A stretch of DNA of 64,000 bases from Arthrobacter sp. PAMC 25486 (GCF_000785535.1 NZ_CP007595.1:806001-870000); one strand, 5' to 3'. Positions 34,464 to 43,683 are shown, counted from the first letter of the stretch. A program made the numbers and translations. Notes: a model not told the origin generated them from the sequence alone.

Positions 34464-35789
34464 CTATTCAGTTACGGACAGGCCAGTCTGCTTCAAGCCT
34501 TCAACGGTGGCTTTCTGCGCCGACGTGATGGCTTCGCCGACGGTGCCGCCGTTGGTGAGCTTGCCGTAGGCATCACCTATGGCCGTCTTGGAAATTTCCC
34601 AGTTCGGGCCCCACTGCCAGCCTGGCGTGATGGTCTTGTACGCTGCGTCGAAGACCTCGTAGATGTCGTTTCCGAAGAAGCTGGAGTCAAAGGCCTTTTG
34701 TGCAACTGCAGTCAGGCCAGGGAAGGCGATAACGGCAGCACCGCCGTTGCCGCGGGCTTCAATGGCCTGGGGATCCGTGGTGAGGTAGGTGATGAAGGCA
34801 GCGGCTGCCTCGGGATTCTTGCTTCCCTTGGTGACGTTGAAGCTGGAACCACCGTAGAAGGCACCGGCAGCTTCGCCCCAGGTGGGCATTTCCGCGGCAA
34901 TCCAGGCACCCTTCTGGTCAGCATTCTCAACACGCTTTTGCAGGCTGCGGGCGCTCCAGCTGGCACCCATGACACCGGCCACATTGCCCTGAGCCAGGTC
35001 CATACCCCACTCATCGCTGGCTGCCTGCTGCACCTTGACGATCTTTTCGTCGATCATCTTCTGCCAGAAGTCGGCGACCTTCATGGTCGCGGCGTCATTG
35101 ATGCCGATCTTCCACTTGTCATCTTCGGTGGTGAACCACTTGCCGCCGCCCTGCCAGGCGAGGGCAGCGGTGATCGGGACTTCGTTCGGGTTGAAGCTGG
35201 CCAGGTAGCGGTCCGGGTTGACCGCCTTGAGCTTCTTGCCCACTTCTTCAAATTCTGCCCAGGTCTTGGGTACATCAGCTCCGGCTTCGTCCAGCAGGTC
35301 CTTGCGGACCCAGAAGATCTGCGGGGCCGCATCATAGGGCAGGCCGTAAATACTGTCACCGAATTCAACCTGGCCGCGGATCTGTGCCGAGAGCTTGTCG
35401 ACCGTAGCTGCCTTGTCGATCAGCTCATTCAGGGGAACCAAGTGGCCGTTGCTGACGAACTGCGGCAGCTGCGGGTACTCAACAGTGGACACATCGGGTC
35501 CGTCGCCGGCGGTGATGGCGGTGGCAAGCTTGGCATAACCGCCTTGGACACCGTTGGGGATGGTTTCAAAGGTGACCGTGATATTGCTCTGGCTTGCGTT
35601 GAAGGCTTTTGTCACATCTTCCATGCCGGCCAACGAGGACCAGAACATGATCTCACCCTTAGGTGTGCCTGTTGGCTTGCCGGCGGGCTGCTCCGCCGCC
35701 CCCGGGGTCTCGCTGGTACCACAGGCGGTCATGAGCAGACCGGTGCCAAACAGGCCGGCTGCCCCGATAATAAACTGGCGACGCTTCAT
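34464..35789 (-). CDS. Carbohydrate ABC transporter substrate-binding lipoprotein
   Basis: A 441-residue MalE-family binding protein. The signal peptide is MKRRQFIIGAAGLFGTGLL, ending in the lipobox LMTAC (about residue 23); KRRQF also resembles a Tat motif. The mature protein has GEIMFWSSLAG, the DGPDVSTVEYPQLPQFV region, IYGLPYDAAPQIFWVRKDLLDEAG and GGSSFNVTKGSKNPEAAAAFITYLTT. The ATG at 35789 has AAAGGAG. It is first in the operon and is followed by the two permeases. The ligand is unknown; sulfatase and PHP genes downstream suggest a sulfated or phosphorylated saccharide. Confidence 0.88.
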   Translation of the reverse strand: MKRRQFIIGAAGLFGTGLLMTACGTSETPGAAEQPAGKPTGTPKGEIMFWSSLAGMEDVTKAFNASQSNITVTFETIPNGVQGGYAKLATAITAGDGPDVSTVEYPQLPQFVSNGHLVPLNELIDKAATVDKLSAQIRGQVEFGDSIYGLPYDAAPQIFWVRKDLLDEAGADVPKTWAEFEEVGKKLKAVNPDRYLASFNPNEVPITAALAWQGGGKWFTTEDDKWKIGINDAATMKVADFWQKMIDEKIVKVQQAASDEWGMDLAQGNVAGVMGASWSARSLQKRVENADQKGAWIAAEMPTWGEAAGAFYGGSSFNVTKGSKNPEAAAAFITYLTTDPQAIEARGNGGAAVIAFPGLTAVAQKAFDSSFFGNDIYEVFDAAYKTITPGWQWGPNWEISKTAIGDAYGKLTNGGTVGEAITSAQKATVEGLKQTGLSVTE

Positions 35790-35827
35790 GAGTGTTCTCC
35801 TTTGAAATCCAAAACGAAGGGTGTTGT

Positions 35828-35908
35828 TCATGTGCGCTAAGCCACATGAGCTACCTCCATAAAACACTCAATAGTGAACATTGTCAGGCAAGTGAACAAA
35901 CTTGAACA
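35828..35908 (-). promoter_or_regulatory. Candidate control region of the carbohydrate transporter operon
   Basis: An inverted repeat, TCATGTG-N8-CACATGA (35828-35849), lies 39 bp upstream of the binding-protein start. Its half-sites resemble the palindrome before the regulator gene (37166-37181). Further upstream are three TGTTCA-like direct repeats (as TGAACA on the + strand at 35875, 35893 and 35903), similar to the repeats before the beta-propeller genes. Confidence 0.45.
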
Positions 35909-35968
35909 GCCGGGGCGGCGATGGAATGCAGGGGAAGTCGTGGACCTGACCGACGTAGACCTGGCCGA

Positions 35969-37141
35969 TCAGGGCATTTCGGAGGACTCCCGGATCACCA
36001 GTGTCGGCGACAGGCTCACCTGCCGCAGGGCTGTTGTTTTGCCCGTGGGCGCGTCAATGCGGTCCAGGCACATCTGCACGGCCTGGTAGCCCACGTCGTA
36101 CTTTGGTGGAGCGATTGCACTCAGGGGCACTGCGCCCATGGAGGCGACTTCGTCGTCGTAAGCGACGATGGCCAGGTCTTGGGGGATGCGGATGTTCCGG
36201 GCCTGGCAGCTGTCCACAAAAGTCAGGGCATCCTGGTCGTTGAGCAGCAGCACAGCGGTGAATTCGGAGATGAGAATCGAGTCGAGCATGGCGTCAATCT
36301 CCTCCCGCAGCTCTTCCGGTTCCTCGTGCTTGGCGCCAAATGAGTGCACCATGTCCTCGGACCATTCAAGTCCCGCCCGCTCAAGAGCCACGCGGTAACC
36401 CTTGCGTACGCCGACGGTTGTAGGGCTGTTCCTTCGAGCGCAGAGTGCTATCCGGTGGTGCCCCAACCCAAGAAGGTGATTAGTGGCAATTTCCGCCCCA
36501 CGCTGGTGGTCGCTTCGCACGGATTCCAGCTGCAGGTCGTCCTGGACGTCGTCGATGGGGCGTTCCGCGACAACTATCGGGATCTCGGCGGATGCCAGCA
36601 AGCCCAAGGTGGGGGTGTTGGCCAGGGAATCCTGGCTGAAGGTGACGATGAGCCCGTCAACGCCGCTGGCTAGCAAACGCTGAATCTGTCGCTCTTCTTC
36701 AATGGGAGAATAGTTGGACACGGCCAACACCAGCCGTGCGCCCAGGTCCCGGGCTGCGGACTCGGCGCCACTGACAACGGTCGAGAAGTAGTACCTGGCA
36801 CTGGGCATGACCAGTCCAATGGTGGGCATGGGCGGTCGTGAAACAACACCGCGGGCGCCAGCGGTTGCCCGGCCTGCCAGGCGTGCGCCAGTGGTCTGGC
36901 CTGCTCGCGTACCCGGCCCGGTGTCCGTGCGGCCAGGGCGGAAGATGGGCGCTGCCGGCACCGGGACGCTGATCGCTCCCCCGTGGACCCGTTGGAGCGC
37001 CCCCTCGGCCTCCAGTGCTGCCAGGTCCCTCCGGATGGTCATTCCGGAGGCGCCGACCTGCTGGGCGAACTCTGTGACATTTACGGAGCCGCTACGCCTG
37101 ATTTCACGGAGGATCCACCCCCGGCGTTCACCTGTCAACAT
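35969..37141 (-). CDS. Hybrid regulator: DeoR-type HTH with LacI-type sensor domain
   Basis: A 390-residue regulator. Residues 1-55 form a DeoR helix-turn-helix (MLTGERRGWILREIRRSG, VTEFAQQVGASGMTIRRDLAAL, LQRVHGGA). A flexible Pro/Arg/Gly linker (about 60-105) follows, then a periplasmic-binding-protein-like LacI/GalR sensor (PTIGLVMPSARYYFSTVVSGAE, GVDGLIVT, DHQRGAEIATNHLLGLGHHRIALC, DLAIVAYDDEVAS). It lies directly upstream of the carbohydrate transporter operon on the same strand and is probably its ligand-responsive repressor. Start ATG 37141 has AGAGGA immediately before it, a close spacing. The domain pairing is uncommon but known in actinobacteria. Confidence 0.85.
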   Translation of the reverse strand: MLTGERRGWILREIRRSGSVNVTEFAQQVGASGMTIRRDLAALEAEGALQRVHGGAISVPVPAAPIFRPGRTDTGPGTRAGQTTGARLAGRATAGARGVVSRPPMPTIGLVMPSARYYFSTVVSGAESAARDLGARLVLAVSNYSPIEEERQIQRLLASGVDGLIVTFSQDSLANTPTLGLLASAEIPIVVAERPIDDVQDDLQLESVRSDHQRGAEIATNHLLGLGHHRIALCARRNSPTTVGVRKGYRVALERAGLEWSEDMVHSFGAKHEEPEELREEIDAMLDSILISEFTAVLLLNDQDALTFVDSCQARNIRIPQDLAIVAYDDEVASMGAVPLSAIAPPKYDVGYQAVQMCLDRIDAPTGKTTALRQVSLSPTLVIRESSEMP

Positions 37142-37165
37142 TCCTCTGCCCCAGCCTGTTTAGTA

Positions 37166-37181
37166 ATGTGCATTTGCACAT
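37166..37181. promoter_or_regulatory. Perfect palindromic operator before the hybrid regulator
   Basis: ATGTGCATTTGCACAT is a perfect 7-bp inverted repeat around TT, 25 bp upstream of the regulator start. It is the best candidate for autoregulation, and shares ATGTG/CACAT halves with 35828-35849. Confidence 0.6.
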
Positions 37182-37259
37182 GTATGAACTACAGCGTACT
37201 TTTCAGATGAAGTCAACAGTTGTTACGGAAAACATTGAGTGCGGTGGCCGCCGTCCTTG

Positions 37260-38333
37260 TCACAGATACTGCCGTGTGCGTTCCATTTGCGCGCCCTCGC
37301 GGCGGGCTTGCGCGATGAGTTCTTCCACAGCAGCTCGTCGCTTCCTGTGTCCCCGAAGGAGGCCGAAGAACAAAAGCAGCAATCCTGCCAGAACCAGCAG
37401 CTGGGGCCACGGCATGGCAATGACCCTGCTTTCGGCCCGGACGTCAGCAAGGGCAGGGGCGCCTGCGGCTGCCTGTTGTTCCGCGTCAGGGACGTGCCCC
37501 ATCAGCCGAACTGTGACCGTTGCCAGCCCCACCGGCCAGGCGCCCGCAACCGTGGCCGCGAAATCCCGTTCTTCCCCGGGCAACATTTCCACGGTAGTGT
37601 CCTCATCCCGTGGGGGCGCCTGGGCCCCGGCGGCGGTCACTTCATCGTTGAGAACCAGCCGGGTGTTCCCGGTATTTCGGACCGAGTACGAGACATCCAC
37701 CGAGCCTGGGGCAAGGGGATTCCAGGACATCCGATAGGCTGCCCGGACGTTCTCAACCACGGCAGCCGGAGCCAGTTCACCGCTGATGCGCAGCAGCATC
37801 TTGAAACCCATCCTGCTCTCCACCTGCAGTTGGTCGCCGCTGGCAGAGGCGCCCGTGCTGACGATGGAGGCAGCGATGCCGGCGGCGTTGTCGCCGGGGG
37901 TGGCGTTCTCCGGAACAGTGATGGTATAGGGCACCACCACGGTTCTGCCGGCCGCAACAGCAACCTGGTCAACCACCCGGACCCATGTCCCGGCGCCGAG
38001 AGACTCCTGGCCGGATTCGAGCATGTTGAACCGGCCGGCAGCGGTGTAGTAGCCATCCTTGGCGGTGATCCGGAACAAAGCGTCCACCGTGCCCAAGTTC
38101 CGGATCGCTAGATGCTCCTGTGCGGTAGTGCCTGGTTCCACCGCACGATCAATCCAACTGCGACCGTCAGGACCATCTGCCGTAGCAGGTACAACGGACC
38201 AGGTCACGGGTGGCGGCTCGTCATCGCCATGGGCAGGGGACGTTCCCGGCCAGAATAGCAAGGTGCACAACAGCATCGCCGCGGCCAAGGGTGCCACGAT
38301 TCGGGTCGGTGTTGTTGCCGGATGGGTTTTCAT
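37260..38333 (-). CDS. DUF916 (WxL-interacting-protein-like) membrane-anchored protein
   Basis: A 357-residue secreted protein with an N-terminal signal peptide (about residues 1-35), a beta-rich exterior (about 40-300), one membrane segment (WPQLLVLAGLLLLFFGLL, about 310-327) and a basic Arg/Lys/Glu cytoplasmic tail. The exterior resembles actinobacterial DUF916: WSVVPATADGPDGRSWIDRAVEPG, EHLAIRNLGTVDALFRITAKDGYY, VPYTITVPENATPGDNAAGI, and an NTGNTRLVL second domain. In Firmicutes DUF916 proteins bind peptidoglycan and WxL proteins. It is the last gene of the operon P3-WxL-P2-P1-DUF916. The ATG has AAGGAAG upstream. Confidence 0.75.
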   Translation of the reverse strand: MKTHPATTPTRIVAPLAAAMLLCTLLFWPGTSPAHGDDEPPPVTWSVVPATADGPDGRSWIDRAVEPGTTAQEHLAIRNLGTVDALFRITAKDGYYTAAGRFNMLESGQESLGAGTWVRVVDQVAVAAGRTVVVPYTITVPENATPGDNAAGIAASIVSTGASASGDQLQVESRMGFKMLLRISGELAPAAVVENVRAAYRMSWNPLAPGSVDVSYSVRNTGNTRLVLNDEVTAAGAQAPPRDEDTTVEMLPGEERDFAATVAGAWPVGLATVTVRLMGHVPDAEQQAAAGAPALADVRAESRVIAMPWPQLLVLAGLLLLFFGLLRGHRKRRAAVEELIAQARREGAQMERTRQYL

Positions 38334-38382
38334 GGTTCTTCCTTAGTTTTGTACTGTCTGCCCCGTGCTGCTTGCCGGCAAT

Positions 38383-40644
38383 TTAGCCGCACTCGCTGAT
38401 GGCGTAGCGCACCGACGATGTACCGGACACCATGGTTCCGGCTCCGCGGCTGGCCTCCACCTGCACCTCGCCGGCACTGATGGCCTTGCTGCGGGTGGTG
38501 AACGCATGGAAGGCGTTCTTGCCAGGCTGTACGCCGGTAAAAGTCTTGTTGCCAAACTCCGTTGTAATCTGCACATTCACGGGCTCGGATTCCTGATTCA
38601 CGACTACGACCTGCAGCACCACTTTTCCGGCGACACAGCGCGGATTAACAGTGACAGCAACCCGCGGAGTGTCCAGGCCGCTGATGCGGATCAGGTTCCG
38701 CCCCTTGATCGCATAAACCTGGTTGGCCTCATCCACGGCAACCCGGGGAACACCAAACCAATCCGCGGCCAGCTCAGCCACGAGCACCTCAGGGACCAGG
38801 GTGGACTTGTCAAGGCGGAAGAATGCGTCGCTGGTGACACCGTAAACTTCACCGTTGATGACTGACAACGATCCCCAGTTCCGCATGAGCTGAGGGAACG
38901 CCGCGGAATGCACCACGGCGCGTGCGGCAATATCCACGACGTGCAACTTGCCCTTATATCCCAAAACGTACAGTCGTCCGCCGTCGACCACGAGGCCGCA
39001 CACTGCGTCGGGGGCGGAATCGAAAGACAACCGCCACAGTTCACTCTGCGTGTTCAGATCCCATGCGAGGACCTGGCTGCGGCCCACGGCTTCGCCTCCC
39101 AGAAACAATGTGGAACCTTGCTGGGCAATGGTTCGCACCTGCTGCTTGTCCCCGAACGGATCGGCGTGGAAGGACTCGATGACGGCCTTGGCCGGGTCAA
39201 ATACCGTGAGTGCGCCGTACACATTGGCGTCCGAGCCGCTGCCAAAGTAGAGCCGGGCGCGCTGCGGATCCCAGAGCACATCGTGGGGGCGGTTCTGTCC
39301 CTGCGGCAATGCGGACAGCAGGTGCAGTCCCTTCTCCGGCTGGGCCGGGTCAAAGGCCATGATGCCCTTGCCGCTGTACTGCGCGGTGTAGAGAACGCCA
39401 CCCGCCATCAGCATGTCCTTCGCCTCATCCGTGCCGATGATGTTGCGGACCTCGCCGCTGGACAGGTCATGGCGGGCAATGGCATTCGTGCCGCCCACAT
39501 AGGCGCTGCCGCCACCCACCGCGATGGACATGGCCAGTTGGGGTCCGACAGGCGCCCCGAGCTGGATCAGGTCATGGACCACCGTAACGGACGTTTCCGG
39601 CTCGATTTCCACCACCAGGCCGAAGGCAGAAATGACGAGCAGTTTACCCTCATAAGGGAAGAGCCCCCACACGGCCCCAAGCACTACGCTGGGATCGTTC
39701 ACCGTGCGGAACTTTTCAGTGCCAGGGTTGTACTCGACGACGCCTGCCGCACCGGCAAAGTAGATCAGACCGTTCATCTCCCTGGGCAGCTTGCCCATGT
39801 TGATGGGTGAACGCAGGACCTGGTATGCGGCTGGGTCCGCCACCTCCATGATGGCGCCAATGGATCCGTTGACCAGCACCAGCTGGTCCTCCACGAGCGT
39901 GATATCGCGAATTTCGCTGGTTTTTGCCAACTCCGGGGGAAGGATCGAGGTGGAGACGCCGGTGCTGCGGTCGATGCTGTACAGGCCGGCGGCGGCGGCG
40001 CCCGTTTCAGGGTGCCGCGCCCGCAATCCGAAGTAGACGGTCTCTCTGGTGGCCAGCAGGGATCTGCCGTATTGTCCTGATGGATCCGGCATGGCCAGCG
40101 TGCTCAGGACCCCCGTACGGGGATCATACTGGCGAACTTTCGGTCCGGTTTCACGTCCACCCAGGAACACCACGCCGTCCGGCGAGATGGCCATGGTGAA
40201 GGGTTCAAGGTCGGCGACGTCAACCAAAGCTTCCATGGGCAGGCCCGGCGCCTGCAGGTCTATCCGGAACAGCCGGGCACCAATTCCGCCACCCACGCGC
40301 ACACAGCCGTAGATGTACTGTCCGGTCGGGTCCACTGCCAGGGCTTGGGTGCTTTCCCCGAATACGTCCGTGACGCTGGTGACGGTGCGGCTGGGCAGGT
40401 GGAAACCAACCACCTGCATGGGTTCAATATTGCGGGTGGCCAGGTACACGGTGTCGCCCACCATGACACTTGACATCATGGTGAAGATTTCAATGCCGGA
40501 ACCCATGTCAGTGATGTGCAGGGGCGAAGCCCCCTCGGCTTCGGCGGCCAGCGCAGTCCCCGTTCCTGCCAGGAAAAGGCCGGCTCCCCCTGCAACTCCC
40601 AGTTGCAGCAGGCGGCGCCGGTTGAGCGATAAGTCGTTGTCCAT
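38383..40644 (-). CDS. Tat-exported beta-propeller protein (divergent copy, P1)
   Basis: A 753-residue exported protein. The signal has twin arginines (NRRRLLQ) and a hydrophobic core ending in ALAAEA. The body consists of repeated ~40-residue beta-propeller blades (YDPRTG, LGGRETG, MAISPDGVVFLGG, WDLNTQSELWRL). The C-terminal ~90 residues are a beta-sandwich with the hallmark FGNKTFTGVQPGKNAFHAF. Compared with copies P2-P5 it is the most divergent and ends in a cysteine motif (SECG). It follows P2 after a hairpin, and precedes the DUF916 gene by 49 bp. Ligand or enzymatic role is unknown. The ATG at 40644 has CGGAG upstream. Confidence 0.85.
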   Translation of the reverse strand: MDNDLSLNRRRLLQLGVAGGAGLFLAGTGTALAAEAEGASPLHITDMGSGIEIFTMMSSVMVGDTVYLATRNIEPMQVVGFHLPSRTVTSVTDVFGESTQALAVDPTGQYIYGCVRVGGGIGARLFRIDLQAPGLPMEALVDVADLEPFTMAISPDGVVFLGGRETGPKVRQYDPRTGVLSTLAMPDPSGQYGRSLLATRETVYFGLRARHPETGAAAAGLYSIDRSTGVSTSILPPELAKTSEIRDITLVEDQLVLVNGSIGAIMEVADPAAYQVLRSPINMGKLPREMNGLIYFAGAAGVVEYNPGTEKFRTVNDPSVVLGAVWGLFPYEGKLLVISAFGLVVEIEPETSVTVVHDLIQLGAPVGPQLAMSIAVGGGSAYVGGTNAIARHDLSSGEVRNIIGTDEAKDMLMAGGVLYTAQYSGKGIMAFDPAQPEKGLHLLSALPQGQNRPHDVLWDPQRARLYFGSGSDANVYGALTVFDPAKAVIESFHADPFGDKQQVRTIAQQGSTLFLGGEAVGRSQVLAWDLNTQSELWRLSFDSAPDAVCGLVVDGGRLYVLGYKGKLHVVDIAARAVVHSAAFPQLMRNWGSLSVINGEVYGVTSDAFFRLDKSTLVPEVLVAELAADWFGVPRVAVDEANQVYAIKGRNLIRISGLDTPRVAVTVNPRCVAGKVVLQVVVVNQESEPVNVQITTEFGNKTFTGVQPGKNAFHAFTTRSKAISAGEVQVEASRGAGTMVSGTSSVRYAISECG

Positions 40645-40692
40645 GCAATTCTCCGTCCCGGAAATGATCATGCGAAGCAGTTGGATAGGTCC

Positions 40693-40734
40693 GACGGCGG
40701 TCCGCACCCGGGTGCACCGGGGCGGACCGCCGTC
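40693..40734 (-). promoter_or_regulatory. Intercistronic hairpin between P2 and P1
   Basis: Perfect 13-bp arms GACGGCGGTCCGC (40693-40705) and GCGGACCGCCGTC (40722-40734) with a 16-nt loop sit just after the P2 stop. It likely reduces read-through to P1 and DUF916. Confidence 0.6.
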
Positions 40735-40745
40735 GACGGGCTGTA

Positions 40746-43046
40746 CTAGTGAAAGGCGCTGTAGCGCACAGTCTTGGTGCTGGTCACCGATTCCCCGTCC
40801 ATGACGGCACGGGATTGGACGGTGAGGACTCCGGCAGGCAGTGACGCCGAGCGGACGGTAAAGGAGTGGAAGGCGTTCTTCCCCGCCTGGACGTTGTTGA
40901 AACGTTTGTCTCCGTAAGCCGTGGTGAGGGCAACATCGACGGGCACGGCCTCGGAATTGACGGCTCGGACCTGGAACATCGTATTGCGCCCCACAGTCCG
41001 GGCGGAGACCTCCACCGATACCTTAGGCAGCGAGGGAACCTCGATGCGGACCAGGTTGCGCCCCTGGAGGGTGTACATGTTTCCGGCTTCGTCTTGGGTC
41101 AGGTGGGAGCCGCTGTACCAGCCGCCGGCGGTGTCGGCCAGCACGGTCTCAACAGCAAACGTCACGGGGTCAAAACGGAACACGTTTGTTTTCGACGCAC
41201 CGTACACGACCCCCTGGTTGGTCACCATGGCGCCAAAGCCGTAGGACAGCTCCCTGATGCTGCTCTGGTGAACAACTGTGCGGGTGCCCACATCGATCAC
41301 GGTGATGGTGCCCCTTCGGGACAGCGAGTAGAGGTTGTTGCCGTGGATCGCCAGGGCAGAAACGCCGCTGTCCGCTGGTGGCAGGCTCCACAGCACAGCG
41401 CCTGTCACCGGGTTCATGGCGGCGATGGTGCCGCCGTCGTCGGTTGCCGGTCCGCCACCGCCGACATAGGCCACCCCGTCCTGCGCCACCACGGCACGTA
41501 GCAGCTGCGTGTCATCAAGGGGGTTGATGAAATGATTTGCCGCCCCACTTGCCGGATCGTAGGTCCAGAGGGATCCGCCTCCTGCCGTGTCGGACTGGGC
41601 TGCCACCAGAATGAGCCCGTTGGACTCGTCCCAGCTGACGTTGAGGGGGCGGTTTTGCTCCTTCGGGTAGCTGGCGATCTGGCGGATCGGCTGGCCGTCC
41701 TGGGGATCGTATTTCCAGATTCCCTGGCTGCTGTACTGGCCGGTGTAGAGAGCACTGCCGAGCATGATGGCGTCCTTCGCCTCACCCGGGGCCCGCAGGT
41801 AGGTGGTAGGTTCGCCGTCCATGGAGTGGCGGGCGATAGCTCCGTTGCCGCCCACATAGATGTAGCCGCCGCCGGCTGCCATGCCCATGGTGGTCTGGGC
41901 AGAGGCTTCCGTGCCGGCCTCCACGAGATCGGTGAAGACGCAGCGGCCGGTGGCGGGGTCAATCTCCGCAACGAAACCGAAGCCGGACGTCACCAGCACC
42001 TTGCCGTTCAACGCATCAATGCCCCAGATCTCACCCAACTCAGGTCCGTCGGAGTCTACCGGCGAGGTCTGGTTGGTGGCCAGGTCGTAACGGTTGACAC
42101 CGGCATCGCTCGAATAGTAGACGGCCTCCCCGATACGGGCGAAGGTCTTCACCGTGACGCCCCCGGCCGTGAACACCTGATAGGAGCCGGGGTTGTCAAC
42201 GTCCATGGCGGCAATCTTGGAGGATCCGGACGGTTCTGCCGTACCGATGATCAGCTGGTTCCCAAAGATGGCCAGGTCGCGGATGCTCGGATCTGCTGTC
42301 ATTTCCTGAGGTGTCACCAGGGTGTGCTCGCCGGTGGCCCGGTCATAGGCGTAGAGGCAGGCACCTGCAGCGTTTCCGCCGCCGGCGAGGGTGCTGCCGG
42401 CCCCGAAGAACACCGTGGTGTCCGTCGCGGCAACTGCACGGGCCAGTGTTGCACCTGGTTCGGGGATGCCGCGGCTGACCACCGTGCCTGCCGCTGGATC
42501 GTACTCCCACAAGGCCGGCGGCGTGTCAGACCCGCCGCCCACGGCGAACACGTGCCCGTCAGGGGCCACACTCATATCGCGGACATCCCGGTCGCCCATG
42601 GTGCCGATGGCCACGGCCGGCGTGCCCAAGTCGCCAAGGTCCCAACGGAACAGGTTGGCTTGCGGCCCCGTGCTCTTCTGGAGCACGCCGGCATACAGCT
42701 GAGTTCCGGACGCATTGACCGCCATGGTCTGGATGGTGTGGCCGGTCGTCAGCTCGGTCTGGCCAACCACGCGGCCACTGGGCATATCCAGGGCCACGAT
42801 GCGGACCGGTTCCACGTTACGTGAGCCGATGAACAAGGTGTCGCCCACCAGTTGTGCGCTCATCAGGGAAAACTGTACGACGGCGGGTCCCAGATCGAAG
42901 ACGCCGATCTCCCCTTCCGCCGGGCTGCTGCCCAGCGGTGAAAAGGCGGAGGCCGAGCCTGCGCCGGCCGCTGCAAGAATTGCCGTCAACCCAGCTGCAC
43001 CCCCGGCCTTGATAACTGTCCTGCGCGTGAGGAAAGAGTTCTGCAT
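40746..43046 (-). CDS. Tat-exported beta-propeller protein (copy P2)
   Basis: A 766-residue exported protein. The signal MQNSFLTRRTVIKAGGAAGLTAILAAAGAG-like start carries a TRRTVIK Tat motif. The mature body is built from beta-propeller blades with the family-specific blocks MGDRDVRDMSVAPDGHVFAVGGGS, GGGYIYVGGNGAIARHSM, APGEAKDAIMLGSALYTGQYS and PKEQNRPLNVSWDES. The C-terminal domain contains YGDKRFNNVQAGKNAFHSF. It shares the same length and layout with P3-P5. It starts 10 bp after the WxL-like gene, at ATG 43046 with AAAGGAA, so the two are likely co-translated. Confidence 0.88.
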   Translation of the reverse strand: MQNSFLTRRTVIKAGGAAGLTAILAAAGAGSASAFSPLGSSPAEGEIGVFDLGPAVVQFSLMSAQLVGDTLFIGSRNVEPVRIVALDMPSGRVVGQTELTTGHTIQTMAVNASGTQLYAGVLQKSTGPQANLFRWDLGDLGTPAVAIGTMGDRDVRDMSVAPDGHVFAVGGGSDTPPALWEYDPAAGTVVSRGIPEPGATLARAVAATDTTVFFGAGSTLAGGGNAAGACLYAYDRATGEHTLVTPQEMTADPSIRDLAIFGNQLIIGTAEPSGSSKIAAMDVDNPGSYQVFTAGGVTVKTFARIGEAVYYSSDAGVNRYDLATNQTSPVDSDGPELGEIWGIDALNGKVLVTSGFGFVAEIDPATGRCVFTDLVEAGTEASAQTTMGMAAGGGYIYVGGNGAIARHSMDGEPTTYLRAPGEAKDAIMLGSALYTGQYSSQGIWKYDPQDGQPIRQIASYPKEQNRPLNVSWDESNGLILVAAQSDTAGGGSLWTYDPASGAANHFINPLDDTQLLRAVVAQDGVAYVGGGGPATDDGGTIAAMNPVTGAVLWSLPPADSGVSALAIHGNNLYSLSRRGTITVIDVGTRTVVHQSSIRELSYGFGAMVTNQGVVYGASKTNVFRFDPVTFAVETVLADTAGGWYSGSHLTQDEAGNMYTLQGRNLVRIEVPSLPKVSVEVSARTVGRNTMFQVRAVNSEAVPVDVALTTAYGDKRFNNVQAGKNAFHSFTVRSASLPAGVLTVQSRAVMDGESVTSTKTVRYSAFH

Positions 43047-43056
43047 TGGAGTTCCT

Positions 43057-43683
43057 TTACTCGAAGAGTGACAGCGTCAAGGTTGCGTTGTAGTTCCCGG
43101 CCGGAACATCGACCCCGGTCTTTAAGGTGAGGTCGGCTGTTGCCGACCACTGGCTGTTTCCCTCGGCTGCTTCCCCGGATCCTGCGGCAATGGCGAACAA
43201 TTCCTGCCCGGCCAGGCCCACCCCGTTGACTCCCCCATCCAGCACGGTGTCGACGGTGTCGCCCGGGGCGACCAGTCCGGCGTCGTCCTCTACAGTCAAT
43301 CGCGGCGCCCAACCCAAATGCTCGGCACCAATCTCCGGCTGGCCGGCGTCGCCAGTAAACACGGAGGAGGATCCCAGGACATACCAGGCGGCACCCTCGG
43401 GGATCTCGTCGGCGGTGCGGGTGTCAGTGACGGTGACGGTGGGCAGGGTGCCGGTGAAGGTGCGGCCCAGCGCGGTGGAGTTGTTCTCGAGCAGCGCCGT
43501 TGAGCTGCCGTCCACCGTCATGGCGAGGATGCCCGGGGTGGTCAGCGGCGCAATCTCGACGCTGACGCCGACGTTGTTGTCGCCCAGCTGCGCATCTTCT
43601 GCGATGGCGGCACCGGCCACCCCGGCTAGCAGGAGAGTTCCGACGGCGGTCATGGCAACGCGGGTGGTGGTTGATTTCTTCAT
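43057..43683 (-). CDS. WxL-like secreted surface protein
   Basis: A 208-residue protein with a signal peptide (MKKSTTTRVAMTAVGTLLLAG..., cleaved about residue 28). The mature beta-rich domain resembles WxL proteins of Gram-positive surfaces: LPTVTVTDTR, AAWYVLGSSSVFTG in the position of the usual WTL motif, and a closing AGNYNATLTLSLFE. The literal Trp-x-Leu is altered (WYV). WxL domains bind peptidoglycan non-covalently and associate with DUF916 proteins, which agrees with the operon. It lies 29 bp after P3 and 10 bp before P2. The WxL assignment is from pattern only. Confidence 0.65.
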   Translation of the reverse strand: MKKSTTTRVAMTAVGTLLLAGVAGAAIAEDAQLGDNNVGVSVEIAPLTTPGILAMTVDGSSTALLENNSTALGRTFTGTLPTVTVTDTRTADEIPEGAAWYVLGSSSVFTGDAGQPEIGAEHLGWAPRLTVEDDAGLVAPGDTVDTVLDGGVNGVGLAGQELFAIAAGSGEAAEGNSQWSATADLTLKTGVDVPAGNYNATLTLSLFE

